A DNA stretch of 63,933 nt from Gemmatimonadota bacterium. GTDB taxonomy: Bacteria; Latescibacterota; UBA2968; GCA-2709665. Position numbers and translations under genes: made by a program. Below the pieces are notes generated by a model. It ran no database searches. It was not told the DNA's origin and was given only the letters and a program-made list of their open reading frames with translations. The stretch is taken from the NCBI GenBank assembly GCA_028877215.1, contig JAPPFJ010000015.1, positions 28,745-92,677 of the forward strand, in the 5' to 3' direction. How positions within the stretch are numbered: position 1 is the stretch's first letter; each line of letters begins with the position of its first letter. Positions 54,783 to 63,594 of this stretch are shown here, piece after piece.

Positions 54783-55631
54783 CTACGATATCCGGAACAC
54801 CGATTCCGCGTTTAAGGCCGTGATACGTTCAAAGGCATCCCTTGAAAGATCGGCTTCCCGGATATAACCCAGCATCGGCGGGGTACCGACGATGGAACAC
54901 GCCGGCGACGGACGCGTGTGGATGGTGTCCGTGGCGAACATCAGCCGATGCTTCCAGCGCTTCAGGAAACTCAGCCCGAATGCCGGGTCTCGCGTAATGG
55001 CGTTGTAGCCCGATTGCGCCGAGAGGTCGGCATAGAGGTTCGAATATTTCCGGAACAACGTATCCAGGCGTCCGCCGGGCGCCACCGGTCCCTCCGGATA
55101 GCGCTCGCCCTGCCCCACCTCCCCCGAGATTTCCCGCCAGAAATATTGCGCGTGGCCCACCCACTTTACGTTCCGGTAAGTCTTCACCATCCGTTCGAAT
55201 CCCGGCAATCCGGTGTCGTCCCGGTTGATCCAGTGGTCGATATGCATGACGATTGCCAATCCCAGCCGGTCGCACGCTTCGTATACGCGCTGCTGCATCG
55301 GGTCGTCCACCGGGAGTCCGCACAGGTTTTCGCCGTATCCCACGCATCCCCGGTCCATGTAATGCTCGAGAATCGGGTAGGGCTCGAAACTTCCGGGGTA
55401 TCGATGCCTCGGGTCGACGGCGCACAGCGGCAGCAGGCGGTCCCGGTGCGGCCCTGTGAGCCTCAGCAACTCTTTCGTCGTCATGTAGAAGTCGAGCTCC
55501 TCGGGAACCTCTACCGCCATCACAATCCCCTTCTCGATCCCGTGACTGTCCATCCAGCGCAACAGCCTGCCGGGTGTGAGGCCCGGGTCTTCCAGAACCA
55601 GTTGTCCCAGATGCAGGTGCGTGTCGATCAT
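54783..55631 (-). CDS. Amidohydrolase-2 family metal-dependent hydrolase, paralog 1
   Basis: The 282-residue TIM-barrel hydrolase starts MIDTHLHLGQ, with the metal HxH at residues 4-6, and has further metal-site candidates in VMHIDHWINRDD near 155 and FATDTIHTRP near 240. It is about two-thirds identical by eye to the neighbour at 55665-56486 over nearly its whole length, so the pair is a tandem duplication. The family covers decarboxylases and lactone or amide hydrolases. Confidence 0.82.
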   Translation of the reverse strand: MIDTHLHLGQLVLEDPGLTPGRLLRWMDSHGIEKGIVMAVEVPEELDFYMTTKELLRLTGPHRDRLLPLCAVDPRHRYPGSFEPYPILEHYMDRGCVGYGENLCGLPVDDPMQQRVYEACDRLGLAIVMHIDHWINRDDTGLPGFERMVKTYRNVKWVGHAQYFWREISGEVGQGERYPEGPVAPGGRLDTLFRKYSNLYADLSAQSGYNAITRDPAFGLSFLKRWKHRLMFATDTIHTRPSPACSIVGTPPMLGYIREADLSRDAFERITALNAESVFRIS

Positions 55632-55664
55632 TGTCTGTTCTCTCGTTTGCGCCGAAGGTTTCTT

Positions 55665-56486
55665 TCAAATCCGGAATACCTTTTCGGCGTTCTTCCGCGT
55701 GATGCGTTCGAACGCGTCCTTCGACAATGGCGCGTTTCTGATGTAGTCCACGATGGGCGTTTCCTGCCCCACTCTGAGGTAGTCGGTGGCGAACAACAAC
55801 CGGTGTTTCCAGCGTTTCAGGAACGACAGTCCGAATTCGGGATCCCTCGTAATGGCCCCGTACCCGGACCCTGCTGAAAGGTCCGCGTACAGATTCCGGT
55901 ACTTCCGGAAGAGCGCTTCTACTCTGCCGCCTGGAGCCACCCGTCCCCCGGGATAACCCACCCCCGCATCCACGTTTCCGGAGATTTCGCGCCAGAAGTG
56001 GGGAGAGTGTCCTATGAAGTTCACGTTTCTGTAGGTCTTCAGCATGCGTTCAAACCCGGTGAGCCCCGGCTTGTCCCGATTAATCCAGGAATCGAAGTGC
56101 ATCACGATGGCAATGTTCAACCGGTCGCACGCCTCGTAGACGCGTTCCTGCATCGGATCGTCCACCGGCAGACCGCACAGGTTCTCCCCGTATCCGACGC
56201 AACCCTGATCCATGTAACTCGCGATGATCGGGTACGGCTGGAAACGGCCGGGATACCGGTGACGCGGGTCCACGGCGCAAAGGGGTTTCAGCCGGTCGCG
56301 ATGGCGGCGCGTCAGTCTAAGCAGTTCCTTCGTCGTCACGAAGAAGTCCAGTTCCTCAGGGACTTCAACTGCCATCACCACCGCTTTTTCGATTCCCTGA
56401 CGGTCCATCCAGCGAAGGAGTTTGGCGGGTGTCAACCCGGGGTTGTCAAACAGAAGTTGTCCCAGATGAACGTGTGTGTCGATCAT
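55665..56486 (-). CDS. Amidohydrolase-2 family metal-dependent hydrolase, paralog 2
   Basis: The 273-residue protein starts MIDTHVHLGQ, chosen because GGAGA lies nine bases upstream of this ATG. Metal residues are in the HxH at 4-6, VMHFDSWINRDK near 155 and FATDYLRVGQ near 240. Paralog 1 has HTRP after the last motif, where this one has RVGQET, so the pocket may differ. It is the upstream copy of the tandem pair. Confidence 0.82.
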   Translation of the reverse strand: MIDTHVHLGQLLFDNPGLTPAKLLRWMDRQGIEKAVVMAVEVPEELDFFVTTKELLRLTRRHRDRLKPLCAVDPRHRYPGRFQPYPIIASYMDQGCVGYGENLCGLPVDDPMQERVYEACDRLNIAIVMHFDSWINRDKPGLTGFERMLKTYRNVNFIGHSPHFWREISGNVDAGVGYPGGRVAPGGRVEALFRKYRNLYADLSAGSGYGAITRDPEFGLSFLKRWKHRLLFATDYLRVGQETPIVDYIRNAPLSKDAFERITRKNAEKVFRI

Positions 56487-56562
56487 CGCTCTTTTCTCCA
56501 CTCGCAAGCCCGTTGTCTATTGACCTTCTGCTACACGCCCGTTTCCCTGGATTCCGGCCTGC

Positions 56563-57711
56563 CTACCCGCCTTTCGAACCCTTCCGCAGCGTATCCATGA
56601 TCAGAAGCGAAATCGACTGCACGGTCTCGTCCAGATCCGCATTCTCGAACGACGGCACGCCGGCGCCGTCGCCAACATCCAGAATGTGCTGCTGGATCTT
56701 CATGATCTGGTCCAGTGATTTGACGTACCGGTGCCGCGCGCGTCCGAAAGCCTTCTTGCCCCGACTTTCAAATCTGTCCGTAAATTGCTGCAAATCAGTA
56801 AGATATAGATTCAGATGGATAAACAGCGCTTTTCCGGAAAACGCTTCCAGTTCGAGCAGATCGGGCATCAGATGAACGCCGTCGACGATCAGGCTGACGT
56901 TTTCGTCGATCGCCCGTGCGATGGTCGCCCTCACACCCACGGAGACGCGGGCCGCCTGTTCGCGGAACCCGTAGATGACTGGATCTGGCGCCTCGTCGGC
57001 AGGCACGGGGATCGCCTCCCACGCCGCGTATGAAGAGACCTGTAATTCGGGCATGAGATCGGACGAGATCATCAGTCGCATCACCTGCCGGATTTCGTCG
57101 GTTGACGCGACACGCGAAACCCGCAGCAGATTGGCGAGCGCCACGCCGACCGTTGTCTTGCCGACCCCCGTCCCCCCGCCGATGAGCACGATCAGTGGAA
57201 TCGTCCGCCCGCCATTGCGAAACCGGTTCCAGATGCCGTACCGCTCCGCGAACGCATCGCCTGAATCGCTGCGGAGCATGTTCAGCGTGGCTTTCCGGAT
57301 GTCGTCGCGTGAAACCACCGTTCTGTCGTTCTGGATGAAATCGCCCTCGATCCGCTCGGCGATCCGATAGGCCTGGCTTTCGTCAACGCCGGTTATGGCC
57401 AGCGAGTCGGAGAGATGGTCCTTTGAAAAAGGCCGGGTGCCCAAGTCGTCTTCGACCAGTATCTGCCTGGACCGAGGCGCCCAGAAAACCCCGTCTCCCA
57501 CCGGACGGTCGGCGAAGAGTTCGCGCGCGTGGGTATGTACCAGGTCGATCATCTTGCCCGCGGGCACCTTTTTCTGCTTCTGAATGGAACTTCTGACCCG
57601 GTCGGCGACCTGATATGCCTCCCGGAAGGAGAACCCCTGCTCCAGCAGGTAGTGCGTCAGCATTCCTCTCAGGAAGGGAATACGCCTTCCGCTATCTACG
57701 ATAATGGCCAC
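56563..57711 (-). CDS. 2-phosphoglycerate kinase-like protein with two ATP-cone modules
   Basis: The protein has 382 residues. Two N-terminal segments (~1-70 and ~83-150) resemble ATP-cones, with LLEQGFSFREAYQVADRV and LAITGVDESQAYRIAERI as matching halves. The C-terminal kinase has Walker A LIGGGTGVGKTTVGV near 177-186 and VSRVASTDEIRQVMR after it, as in archaeal 2-phosphoglycerate kinases. Those enzymes make 2,3-bisphosphoglycerate, a precursor of the thermoprotectant cyclic 2,3-diphosphoglycerate. No cyclase is nearby, so the role in this bacterium is open. Confidence 0.78.
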   Translation of the reverse strand: MAIIVDSGRRIPFLRGMLTHYLLEQGFSFREAYQVADRVRSSIQKQKKVPAGKMIDLVHTHARELFADRPVGDGVFWAPRSRQILVEDDLGTRPFSKDHLSDSLAITGVDESQAYRIAERIEGDFIQNDRTVVSRDDIRKATLNMLRSDSGDAFAERYGIWNRFRNGGRTIPLIVLIGGGTGVGKTTVGVALANLLRVSRVASTDEIRQVMRLMISSDLMPELQVSSYAAWEAIPVPADEAPDPVIYGFREQAARVSVGVRATIARAIDENVSLIVDGVHLMPDLLELEAFSGKALFIHLNLYLTDLQQFTDRFESRGKKAFGRARHRYVKSLDQIMKIQQHILDVGDGAGVPSFENADLDETVQSISLLIMDTLRKGSKGG

Positions 57712-57788
57712 GTTTGCCCCTCGGACGCCGCTTTTTCGCGTGAAAAACGAGTTGGAATCGAGCAGTGCCGCGGCGAAACACGCTTCCG

Positions 57789-57949
57789 CTAGTGTTCTGT
57801 CCCGGAAATAAGTTGCCTAAATTCGGCCGCTGAGTCGCCCGTCTCGCAAGGCGCCTCCGACCTGCGAATGGTCGGCGAGCGAGGGGAACGTAGCGAGACG
57901 GGATGAATCGGCGGCCGAATGGTGAGGAATTTTTGGGACAGGACACTAG
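57789..57949. repeat. Type A inverted-repeat element, full copy (161 bp)
   Basis: The ends CTAGTGTTCTGTCCC (57789) and GGGACAGGACACTAG (to 57949) are inverted repeats matching at 14 of 15 bases, with TA at each outer edge as a possible target duplication. The inner arms also pair (ATTCGGCCGC and CCGTCTCGC on both sides), so the whole element can fold into a long hairpin. It has no coding frame. Ends and TA target fit a non-autonomous IS630/Tc1-like element. Confidence 0.8.
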
Positions 57950-58044
57950 AATTAGCCCGGTCGGCGAATGGAAGTCAACCGAAATTGCACGCGACCGGCG
58001 TTATAGGCTGAATCTTTGTCCAAATGACTCATTCGCAGGAAGTA

Positions 58045-59184
58045 TCACCACTTGAACGGGATGAGATCCAGCGGATAATCGGACAGGTTTTGCACGCCCC
58101 TGGACGTTATCGCAAACGTATTTTCCAGACGGATACCCGCGCGCAGTTCGTCACTGTAGGCCCCAGGTTCGCAGGAGAACACGTCGCCAACTTCAAATAC
58201 CGCGTCGCGGTCGCGGTTGATGTCCGGCGCCTCGTGCGCCCTCAGCCCCACGCCGTGGCCGCCGTGGTGGATCAGGCCGGCTTCGGACAGATGCGCGTGC
58301 TCGCGAATACGCGTGTCGATCGTCTTCCACAGCGCGGATGCGCTCCCTCCGGGTTTCACCAGGTCCGGTACGTCGCGCAGAATGCCGGCAAGGTGCTCGT
58401 AGACCGACATCTGCAGGTCGGTGGGCGCCCCTCCCACCGCGAACGTTCGCGCCAGATCGGACCAGTACCCGCGATACGTGGACTGGGCGTCTATGATGTA
58501 GAGCTCGCCCGCCTCTATCGTTCGGTCCCTCGCGGTCCCTCCGATGACACCGGCCTGATAGTCGCCGCCGTGATAGACGACCTCCCCCGCGGCCTTCATT
58601 GCCGCCTGCTGCGCCTCCGCCAGCACGTCGAGCTCGTTCACCCCGGGTTCGATCACTTCCCGGGCGCGCGTATAGGCTGCCAGGTCGACCTCGACGCTCT
58701 TTCGCAACAGCGCCAGTTCGTCGGCGTCCTTCCGTTTGTGGAGGCCTGCCAGCAAGTCATCGACCGGCACCCAGGCATCCGGCGCCAGCCGAGCGTCCAC
58801 CGTTTCCGCCAGCAGCCGGTCGAGCCCCTCCTCCTGCCATCCGATGCGGGAGACCGGCTTCCCGCCGCTCAATCCTGACGACACCGCTTCATTGAGCTGG
58901 CGGACGGGATCGGGATTCATCGTGCTCATGATGTGCCATTCGTAGGTGAGCCGGTCGTCCACCAGCGCTTCGCCCTCCTCCGTATGTGCCGCCAGCCAGG
59001 AACAGCCATCCGTCTCGAAGTACAGGAAAGCCGGGAACTGGAACGCAGGGTATCCGCACAACAGCACGCCGGTCAGATAGTATATCTCGAGATGGTCCGT
59101 CAGGACAACCGCGCCAACACCTTCCGCATTCAGTCTGGCGCGCAGCCTTTCCTGCCGGTCGCTGCAGCCTTTCAGCGTCAACAT
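58045..59184 (-). CDS. M24-family metallopeptidase, Xaa-Pro aminopeptidase-like
   Basis: The 379-residue protein has the creatinase-type N-domain (~10-150) and the pita-bread C-domain. Metal ligands are visible: Asp in IIDAQSTYRGYWSDLART near residues 240-251, His in HHGGHGVGLRAHE near 310-320, Glu in SCEPGAY near 343 and Glu in GIRLENTF near 356. It would release N-terminal residues before proline or act on a related amide. I start it at the ATG at 59184, where AAAGGAG is eight bases away; the frame is open upstream without similarity. Confidence 0.9.
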   Translation of the reverse strand: MLTLKGCSDRQERLRARLNAEGVGAVVLTDHLEIYYLTGVLLCGYPAFQFPAFLYFETDGCSWLAAHTEEGEALVDDRLTYEWHIMSTMNPDPVRQLNEAVSSGLSGGKPVSRIGWQEEGLDRLLAETVDARLAPDAWVPVDDLLAGLHKRKDADELALLRKSVEVDLAAYTRAREVIEPGVNELDVLAEAQQAAMKAAGEVVYHGGDYQAGVIGGTARDRTIEAGELYIIDAQSTYRGYWSDLARTFAVGGAPTDLQMSVYEHLAGILRDVPDLVKPGGSASALWKTIDTRIREHAHLSEAGLIHHGGHGVGLRAHEAPDINRDRDAVFEVGDVFSCEPGAYSDELRAGIRLENTFAITSRGVQNLSDYPLDLIPFKW

Positions 59185-59328
59185 GAAATGGACTCCTTTC
59201 CCTGTCAGCCGTGTTTTGCTGTTCAGACTTCCGTCTTTTTCGTATGATAACAGGACCTGAGGCGGCCAGTCAAGCGAATTGGCCGCCAGAGATTTGAACA
59301 TGGAAACGATCAACCCGAAAGGAACGCT

Positions 59329-60381
59329 ATGGCATCTTTTCGTGCCGGTGTGGCAGGCGCAGGAAGTATCTCCCGAAGACACATCAGTGCGTGGCAGGCC
59401 CATCCCGACGTGGACCTGACCTGCATTGCGGACATCAGCGAGCAGGCCGCGAACAGCCGCGCGGATGAATTCGGCATCCGAAACCGCTATACCAGCCTTA
59501 TAGACATGTTCAGCGAGGAATATATCGAGATCCTCAGCATCTGCACGTGGATGAATGCGCACGCGGATATCGCGGTTGCCGCGTCAGAGGCCGGTATCGC
59601 CGCCATCCTGTGCGAAAAACCGCTGGCCGGCAGCCTGGAGGAAGTGGACCGCATCATCCACGCCGCGGAAAGAAACGGAACGCGCATTGCCGTGGGCCAC
59701 CATCACCGGTTCCGCGGCGCCTGCGTGAAGGGTCGAGAACTCGTGCTGGACGGCGCGATCGGGCAGCCCGTACTCTTTTACGGCCACACGACCGGCGGCC
59801 TGCTCAACAACGGCACCCACTTCGTCGACATCGCGCGGTACCTGATGGACGATCCCGATCCCGCCTGGGCGATCGGCCAGGTGGTCCGGCGCACCGACCG
59901 GCACGAGCGCCACGACCCCATCGAAGATCTGTGCGCGGGCATCATCGCGCTGGAAAACGGCGCGCGCATCCAGATCGAAAGCGATATGCCCGATCCGGCG
60001 CCGCCGGACGGCGCGATGACGCTGCAGGGAACGGAGGGCACCCTGGTCGTCACATCCAAAGGCGCGCGACTGCTCAACGGCGCCGGGGGGAAGGACGTCG
60101 ACGCCGCGCAGGAGACGGACGTCGGGATACTCCAGGCCGCGGAGCTCGTGGACTGGCTGGAGGGTCGTGTGAACGAGCACCGCAACGCCATCCGGACAAA
60201 CCGCGGGACCATCGAGATCCTCATGGGCATCTACGAATCCGCCCGGATCCGCGACACGGTCACATTCCCCCTCGCATCCGGACCCTCGCCGCTGCACCGC
60301 ATGATCGACAGCGGAGACCTGCCCGTGACCGTGCCCGGGAAGTATGATATCAGGATAAAACCACAACCGGACCAGGATTAA
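59329..60381 (+). CDS. Gfo/Idh/MocA-family oxidoreductase
   Basis: The 350-residue protein has an N-terminal Rossmann fold (GVAGAGSISRRHISAW at the start, SICTWMNAHADIAVAASEAG) and the EKPLAGS motif near residue 99. The beta-sheet domain follows, with GHHHRFRGA and NNGTHFVDIARYLM near 165. The His in GTHFVDIAR is the usual catalytic site. Members oxidise or reduce hydroxyls of sugars or cyclitols with NAD(P). Its last residues and stop codon are made of a CAGGATTAA repeat unit. Confidence 0.9.
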   Translation: MASFRAGVAGAGSISRRHISAWQAHPDVDLTCIADISEQAANSRADEFGIRNRYTSLIDMFSEEYIEILSICTWMNAHADIAVAASEAGIAAILCEKPLAGSLEEVDRIIHAAERNGTRIAVGHHHRFRGACVKGRELVLDGAIGQPVLFYGHTTGGLLNNGTHFVDIARYLMDDPDPAWAIGQVVRRTDRHERHDPIEDLCAGIIALENGARIQIESDMPDPAPPDGAMTLQGTEGTLVVTSKGARLLNGAGGKDVDAAQETDVGILQAAELVDWLEGRVNEHRNAIRTNRGTIEILMGIYESARIRDTVTFPLASGPSPLHRMIDSGDLPVTVPGKYDIRIKPQPDQD

Positions 60382-60496
60382 GCAGGATTAAGAACCGATT
60401 AAGCAGGATTAGGCAGGATTAGAACCAAGACCGGGATCAAGATCAAAACCATACCAGGATTGAGGAGGATTAAACACCGAATAAACAGGATTAACA
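60365..60496 (+). repeat. CAGGATTA-type short repeat cluster
   Basis: Copies of AGGATTA or close variants (CAGGATTAAG, CAGGATTAGG, AGGAGGATTAAAC, CAGGATTAACAT) are packed into about 130 bases. The first copy, AACCGGACCAGGATTAA (60365-60381), includes the stop codon of the oxidoreductase gene and is repeated exactly at 61880-61896. The region is otherwise noncoding, up to the beta-helix start at 60677. Confidence 0.75.
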
Positions 60497-60676
60497 TCCA
60501 CACCAGGAGCGGGATCAACGGTGATTGCCAACAGCCAACTAAGATCAGACCCGGCTCATGTATTGAAAGCAGATCAATTGCGATTTCAACCTGGATTGCT
60601 GCGAACTGTGCCCGAAAACCGGGAAGAGACTTTGATTTGTATGAAGTTGGGAATGACCTGAATCGAGGATTACGCG

Positions 60677-61906
60677 ATGTCATCGAAGCGAAGTACCCCC
60701 ACAGTCACCGTGGGTCCGGCAGATGCCGATATAACCGGGAACGATAACCGGGCGCTTCAGGCGGCCGTGGACTATATCGCGGGGTTGGGCGGCGGGACCG
60801 TGGAAATCGGCCCCGGAACCTATACGATGCGGGACTCGCTGCACCTGAGAAACCGGGTCACCGTCCGCGGACAGGGGCCGGAGTCCGTTCTATTCAAGGC
60901 GGATGCAGTTGAAAGTCCGCTCACGCTCGACGGGGACTACGGCGAGGAACAGATCACGGTTGCCGACACCGCGGGCTTCGCGCCAGGTGTCGGGGTCAGC
61001 GTAACGGACGACAACTCGGGCGGATTTCACACCGTCGTCTGTACGCTGATCTGGGCGGACGGTAATACATTCGGCGCCAGCAAGCCCATGCTGGGTGACT
61101 ATCTCGTTTCCCGAAACGCCCGCGCGGCAACCACGTTTCCGGTCATCAGCGGCTACAACGTTGAAGGGGCGGTAATAGAGAATCTGACAATTCAGGGTAA
61201 CAAAGAAAACAACCCGTACCTCAATGGTTGCAGGGGCGCGGGTATCTTCCTGTACCGCAGTCACGGGACGAGAATCATTGGCTGTACGATCGAAGACTAC
61301 AACGGCGACGGGATCAGCTTCCAGCAAAGCAACGATGTGTCGGTGGAAGGCTGCGTCTGCAGTGGAAACACGCACCTGGGCCTGCACCCCGGCAGCGGAA
61401 GCGGCTCGCCCGCCATCCGCAACTGCCGGTCGACCGGAAACGGGCGCATCGGCCTGTTTCTCTGCTGGCGGGTCAAAAACGGGATCTTCGAAAACAACCG
61501 TCTCAATGACAACGGCGAGTCTGGAATCTCCATCGGCCACAAGGATACCGACAACACGTTTCTGAACAACGAGGCAAACGGAAACGGAAGTGAGGGCGTG
61601 CTCTTCCGCGATGAATCCGAACCGATGGCGGGGCACCGGAACACCTTCGAGAGGAACGAAATACTGGACAACGGAGAGGGGTCTGACGGCTGCGGCATCC
61701 GCATCCTGGGCGAGACCCGCGACCTGACCTTCGTCAACAACCGCATCGGCAATTCACCGGACGGCAGGCAGAAGATCGGTATCGTGATCGGCGAGAAATC
61801 AGGACGTATCGAACTCAGGGAGAATGATTTATCTGGAAATGTTGATCGAGAGATCGAAGACCGGCGCGAGGGGAACAAAAACCGGACCAGGATTAACTAT
61901 GATTAA
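60677..61906 (+). CDS. Right-handed parallel beta-helix protein
   Basis: The 409-residue protein has repeating beta-helix coils (RIIGCTIEDYNGDGISFQQ, DVSVEGCVCSGNTHLGLH, IRNCRSTGNGRIGLF and others) over most of its length, of the pectate lyase/NosD type. It starts with an N-terminal cap containing DNRALQAAVDYIAGLGGGTVEIGPGTYTM. There is no clear signal peptide and no catalytic set that I can name, so it could be a polysaccharide lyase, an isomerase or a binding protein. It is flanked by exact 17-bp direct repeats, and its stop lies in the CAGGATTAA-type repeat. Confidence 0.82.
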   Translation: MSSKRSTPTVTVGPADADITGNDNRALQAAVDYIAGLGGGTVEIGPGTYTMRDSLHLRNRVTVRGQGPESVLFKADAVESPLTLDGDYGEEQITVADTAGFAPGVGVSVTDDNSGGFHTVVCTLIWADGNTFGASKPMLGDYLVSRNARAATTFPVISGYNVEGAVIENLTIQGNKENNPYLNGCRGAGIFLYRSHGTRIIGCTIEDYNGDGISFQQSNDVSVEGCVCSGNTHLGLHPGSGSGSPAIRNCRSTGNGRIGLFLCWRVKNGIFENNRLNDNGESGISIGHKDTDNTFLNNEANGNGSEGVLFRDESEPMAGHRNTFERNEILDNGEGSDGCGIRILGETRDLTFVNNRIGNSPDGRQKIGIVIGEKSGRIELRENDLSGNVDREIEDRREGNKNRTRINYD

Positions 61907-61930
61907 TCAGGATTAACGGCTGATTAAAAC
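61880..61930 (+). repeat. CAGGATTAA-type repeats downstream of the beta-helix gene
   Basis: AACCGGACCAGGATTAA (61880-61896) is identical to 60365-60381. TGATTAATCAGGATTAAC and CTGATTAAAAC follow it. The beta-helix stop codon at 61904-61906 lies within this block. After it, up to 62060, I see no gene or motif. Confidence 0.75.
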
Positions 61931-62060
61931 CCGGTGAAAGACTCTGATTGGCATCTTTGCGACGAATGACTCGTTTGAGTAAAGACCTGGCGTGGCATCG
62001 ATTTGCTCAACCGTAACCAACCAGGTGACACCAAACTTTCGCGCGCGTTGTAAACCGATC

Positions 62061-62214
62061 ACTCCCCCCTTGAGGGGGAGTCGCAGAAGCCGAGCCGTCC
62101 CCTGAGCCGTTGTCCTGCTTGTGCTGCCCGCACTGAGCTTGTCGAAGTGGCCTGTCGAAGCAAGCCCTCGGTCCCTGAGCCGTTGTCCTGAGCCTGCCGA
62201 AGGATTGTCGAAGG
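62061..62214 (+). repeat. REP-like block: palindrome and TGAGCTTGTCGAAG-type repeats
   Basis: ACTCCCCC (62061-62068) and GGGGGAGT (62074-62081) make an 8-bp hairpin. CCCTGAGCCGTTGTCCTG occurs twice (62100-62117 and 62173-62190). Variants of CTGAGCTTGTCGAAG occur near 62133, 62187 and 62204. This short repeat type is scattered in many environmental genomes. No gene lies between 61907 and 62539; the rest of that gap is AT-rich with several ATATATG runs near 62350-62390. Confidence 0.65.
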
Positions 62215-62539
62215 GTCGAAAGATTGAGGAGAGGGCGGCGACGGCTGATGCGGTGGGGGGACTACAATACCATACCGTATGCAAGCAGCTCAATCTGCCA
62301 TGTACACATTGTGCGTTGAAGTCTTGCGATAGGACTCAAAAACATCGCATGAATATATATGCCATTTTGTCATATATATGCTAAATTGGCATATTATCTC
62401 GAACTCTCCACAATCTCCACGAATTGTCCCGCAGTCGCCTTTTGCAATGGCCTCCCACGGTTTCTTGACTCTGCTTCCGCGAATACTAAACGGTTCCCGC
62501 GGAAAGAGTTGCTTCGCTTGACTTCAGAGGAAGTTGAAT

Positions 62540-63064
62540 ATGAAAACGCGATTCGTGTTCGTTGCTGCGTTGGTCGCAATTGCTGCTGGCGTTTGTGCGG
62601 CTTCCGATGAGCGCGATAAGACTAAGGGGTCGTTAGAAGAATTCAAACTGTATACAAAATGCGTGGGTGTCAGCCTCGTGGTCGAGCACAAATCGCACGA
62701 TGCGGAAGAGACCGGTCTCAAGAGAAAGGAGATTATCGCCGCGGTCGAATCCAGGCTCCGTTCCGCCGGGCTGCATCAGTCCAGTTTCTTCGGGTTCTCC
62801 GAGGGATCGGTCGTATTCCTGCCCCACCTGTACATGCACGTCAATGTGATCGGACAGTCGTTCTACTTACTCCTTGAATTGAAAAAGTGGGTCCACGAAC
62901 CCCTGTCCGGACAATTGAACTATTCCCAGACATGGCGAGCAGAGACGGCGGGTATCCATGGGACAAGCAGCCGTAAGATTATGTCTTCCGTGCGCGATCT
63001 GACGGATCAGTTCATCGAGGAGTGGAACAAGGTGAACAAGCCGGACGGGAAGTGCGTGGAGTGA
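62540..63064 (+). CDS. Secreted or lipoprotein-like small protein of unknown function
   Basis: The 174-residue protein has a clear signal peptide: MKTRFVFVAALVAIAAGVCAA, with likely cleavage after AGVCA-A. The mature part has IIAAVESRLRSAGL and YLLLELKKWVHEPLSG, mixed alpha-beta in style. No family is recognised. The ATG at 62540 fits AGAGG at nine bases; a TTG two codons earlier is the alternative. It is followed, with a short overlap, by a small helical frame. Confidence 0.6.
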   Translation: MKTRFVFVAALVAIAAGVCAASDERDKTKGSLEEFKLYTKCVGVSLVVEHKSHDAEETGLKRKEIIAAVESRLRSAGLHQSSFFGFSEGSVVFLPHLYMHVNVIGQSFYLLLELKKWVHEPLSGQLNYSQTWRAETAGIHGTSSRKIMSSVRDLTDQFIEEWNKVNKPDGKCVE

Positions 63065-63306
63065 CACCGTCCGCGAAACTGGGTAACTCCACTTGTGGTC
63101 CAAAACGACGGCTCCTTAAGCAACGTCTATTGCGAGTAGCACAAGAAAGCCATGATTCAATGAAAGGTCGCGCAATAGGTGTTTTGAAATACATTAATGA
63201 ACCAGACGTCATAACTCGCCTTACCGCGATCAGTCGAGATGAATTGCTTGCTAACAATGTTCGGGCCAGTGCGCGAGCGTCCCTTGAGTTCTTGAAGAAC
63301 CGCTAA
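63061..63306 (+). CDS. Small HEAT-like helical protein or gene fragment
   Basis: A frame of 81 residues begins with GTG at 63061, overlapping the previous stop, with GGGAAG about eight bases upstream. LLRVAQESHDSMKGRAIGVLKYI and RASARASLEFLKNR look like one or two HEAT helices. It could be a short partner of the secreted protein, or the tail of a larger repeat protein lost by deletion. Sequence beyond it to 63594 holds no gene I can support. Confidence 0.35.
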   Translation: MTPSAKLGNSTCGPKRRLLKQRLLRVAQESHDSMKGRAIGVLKYINEPDVITRLTAISRDELLANNVRASARASLEFLKNR

Positions 63307-63594
63307 TTGGCCTAGAGGTCTCCCCTGGGGTTGTGTGCAGGGAAAATGGAGCGCGATCTCAAACTGGTTCTCCGCATATTGAGGAAGGTCGCCTGACTAA
63401 CAAGATGCGGAGCTAGTGACCGCCGATATGCGTCCATTGCATGTCCGGCTGATCATGCCACTTGGTGCCGGATGAAGTTTCGGGTTGCCAAAAGGCGCGT
63501 TCGGGAGGTGGTACGTCGTGAGGGTTGGTTGGATGCTTCCAGCTTGATGCCCATTGATGCACCTGAAAATTGAAACCAAAAGCAACAACCGAAC

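Noticed and set aside
60365..60496. CRISPR array in the CAGGATTAA cluster
   Set aside because: The repeats are too short and irregular, with spacers of a few bases and no cas genes.
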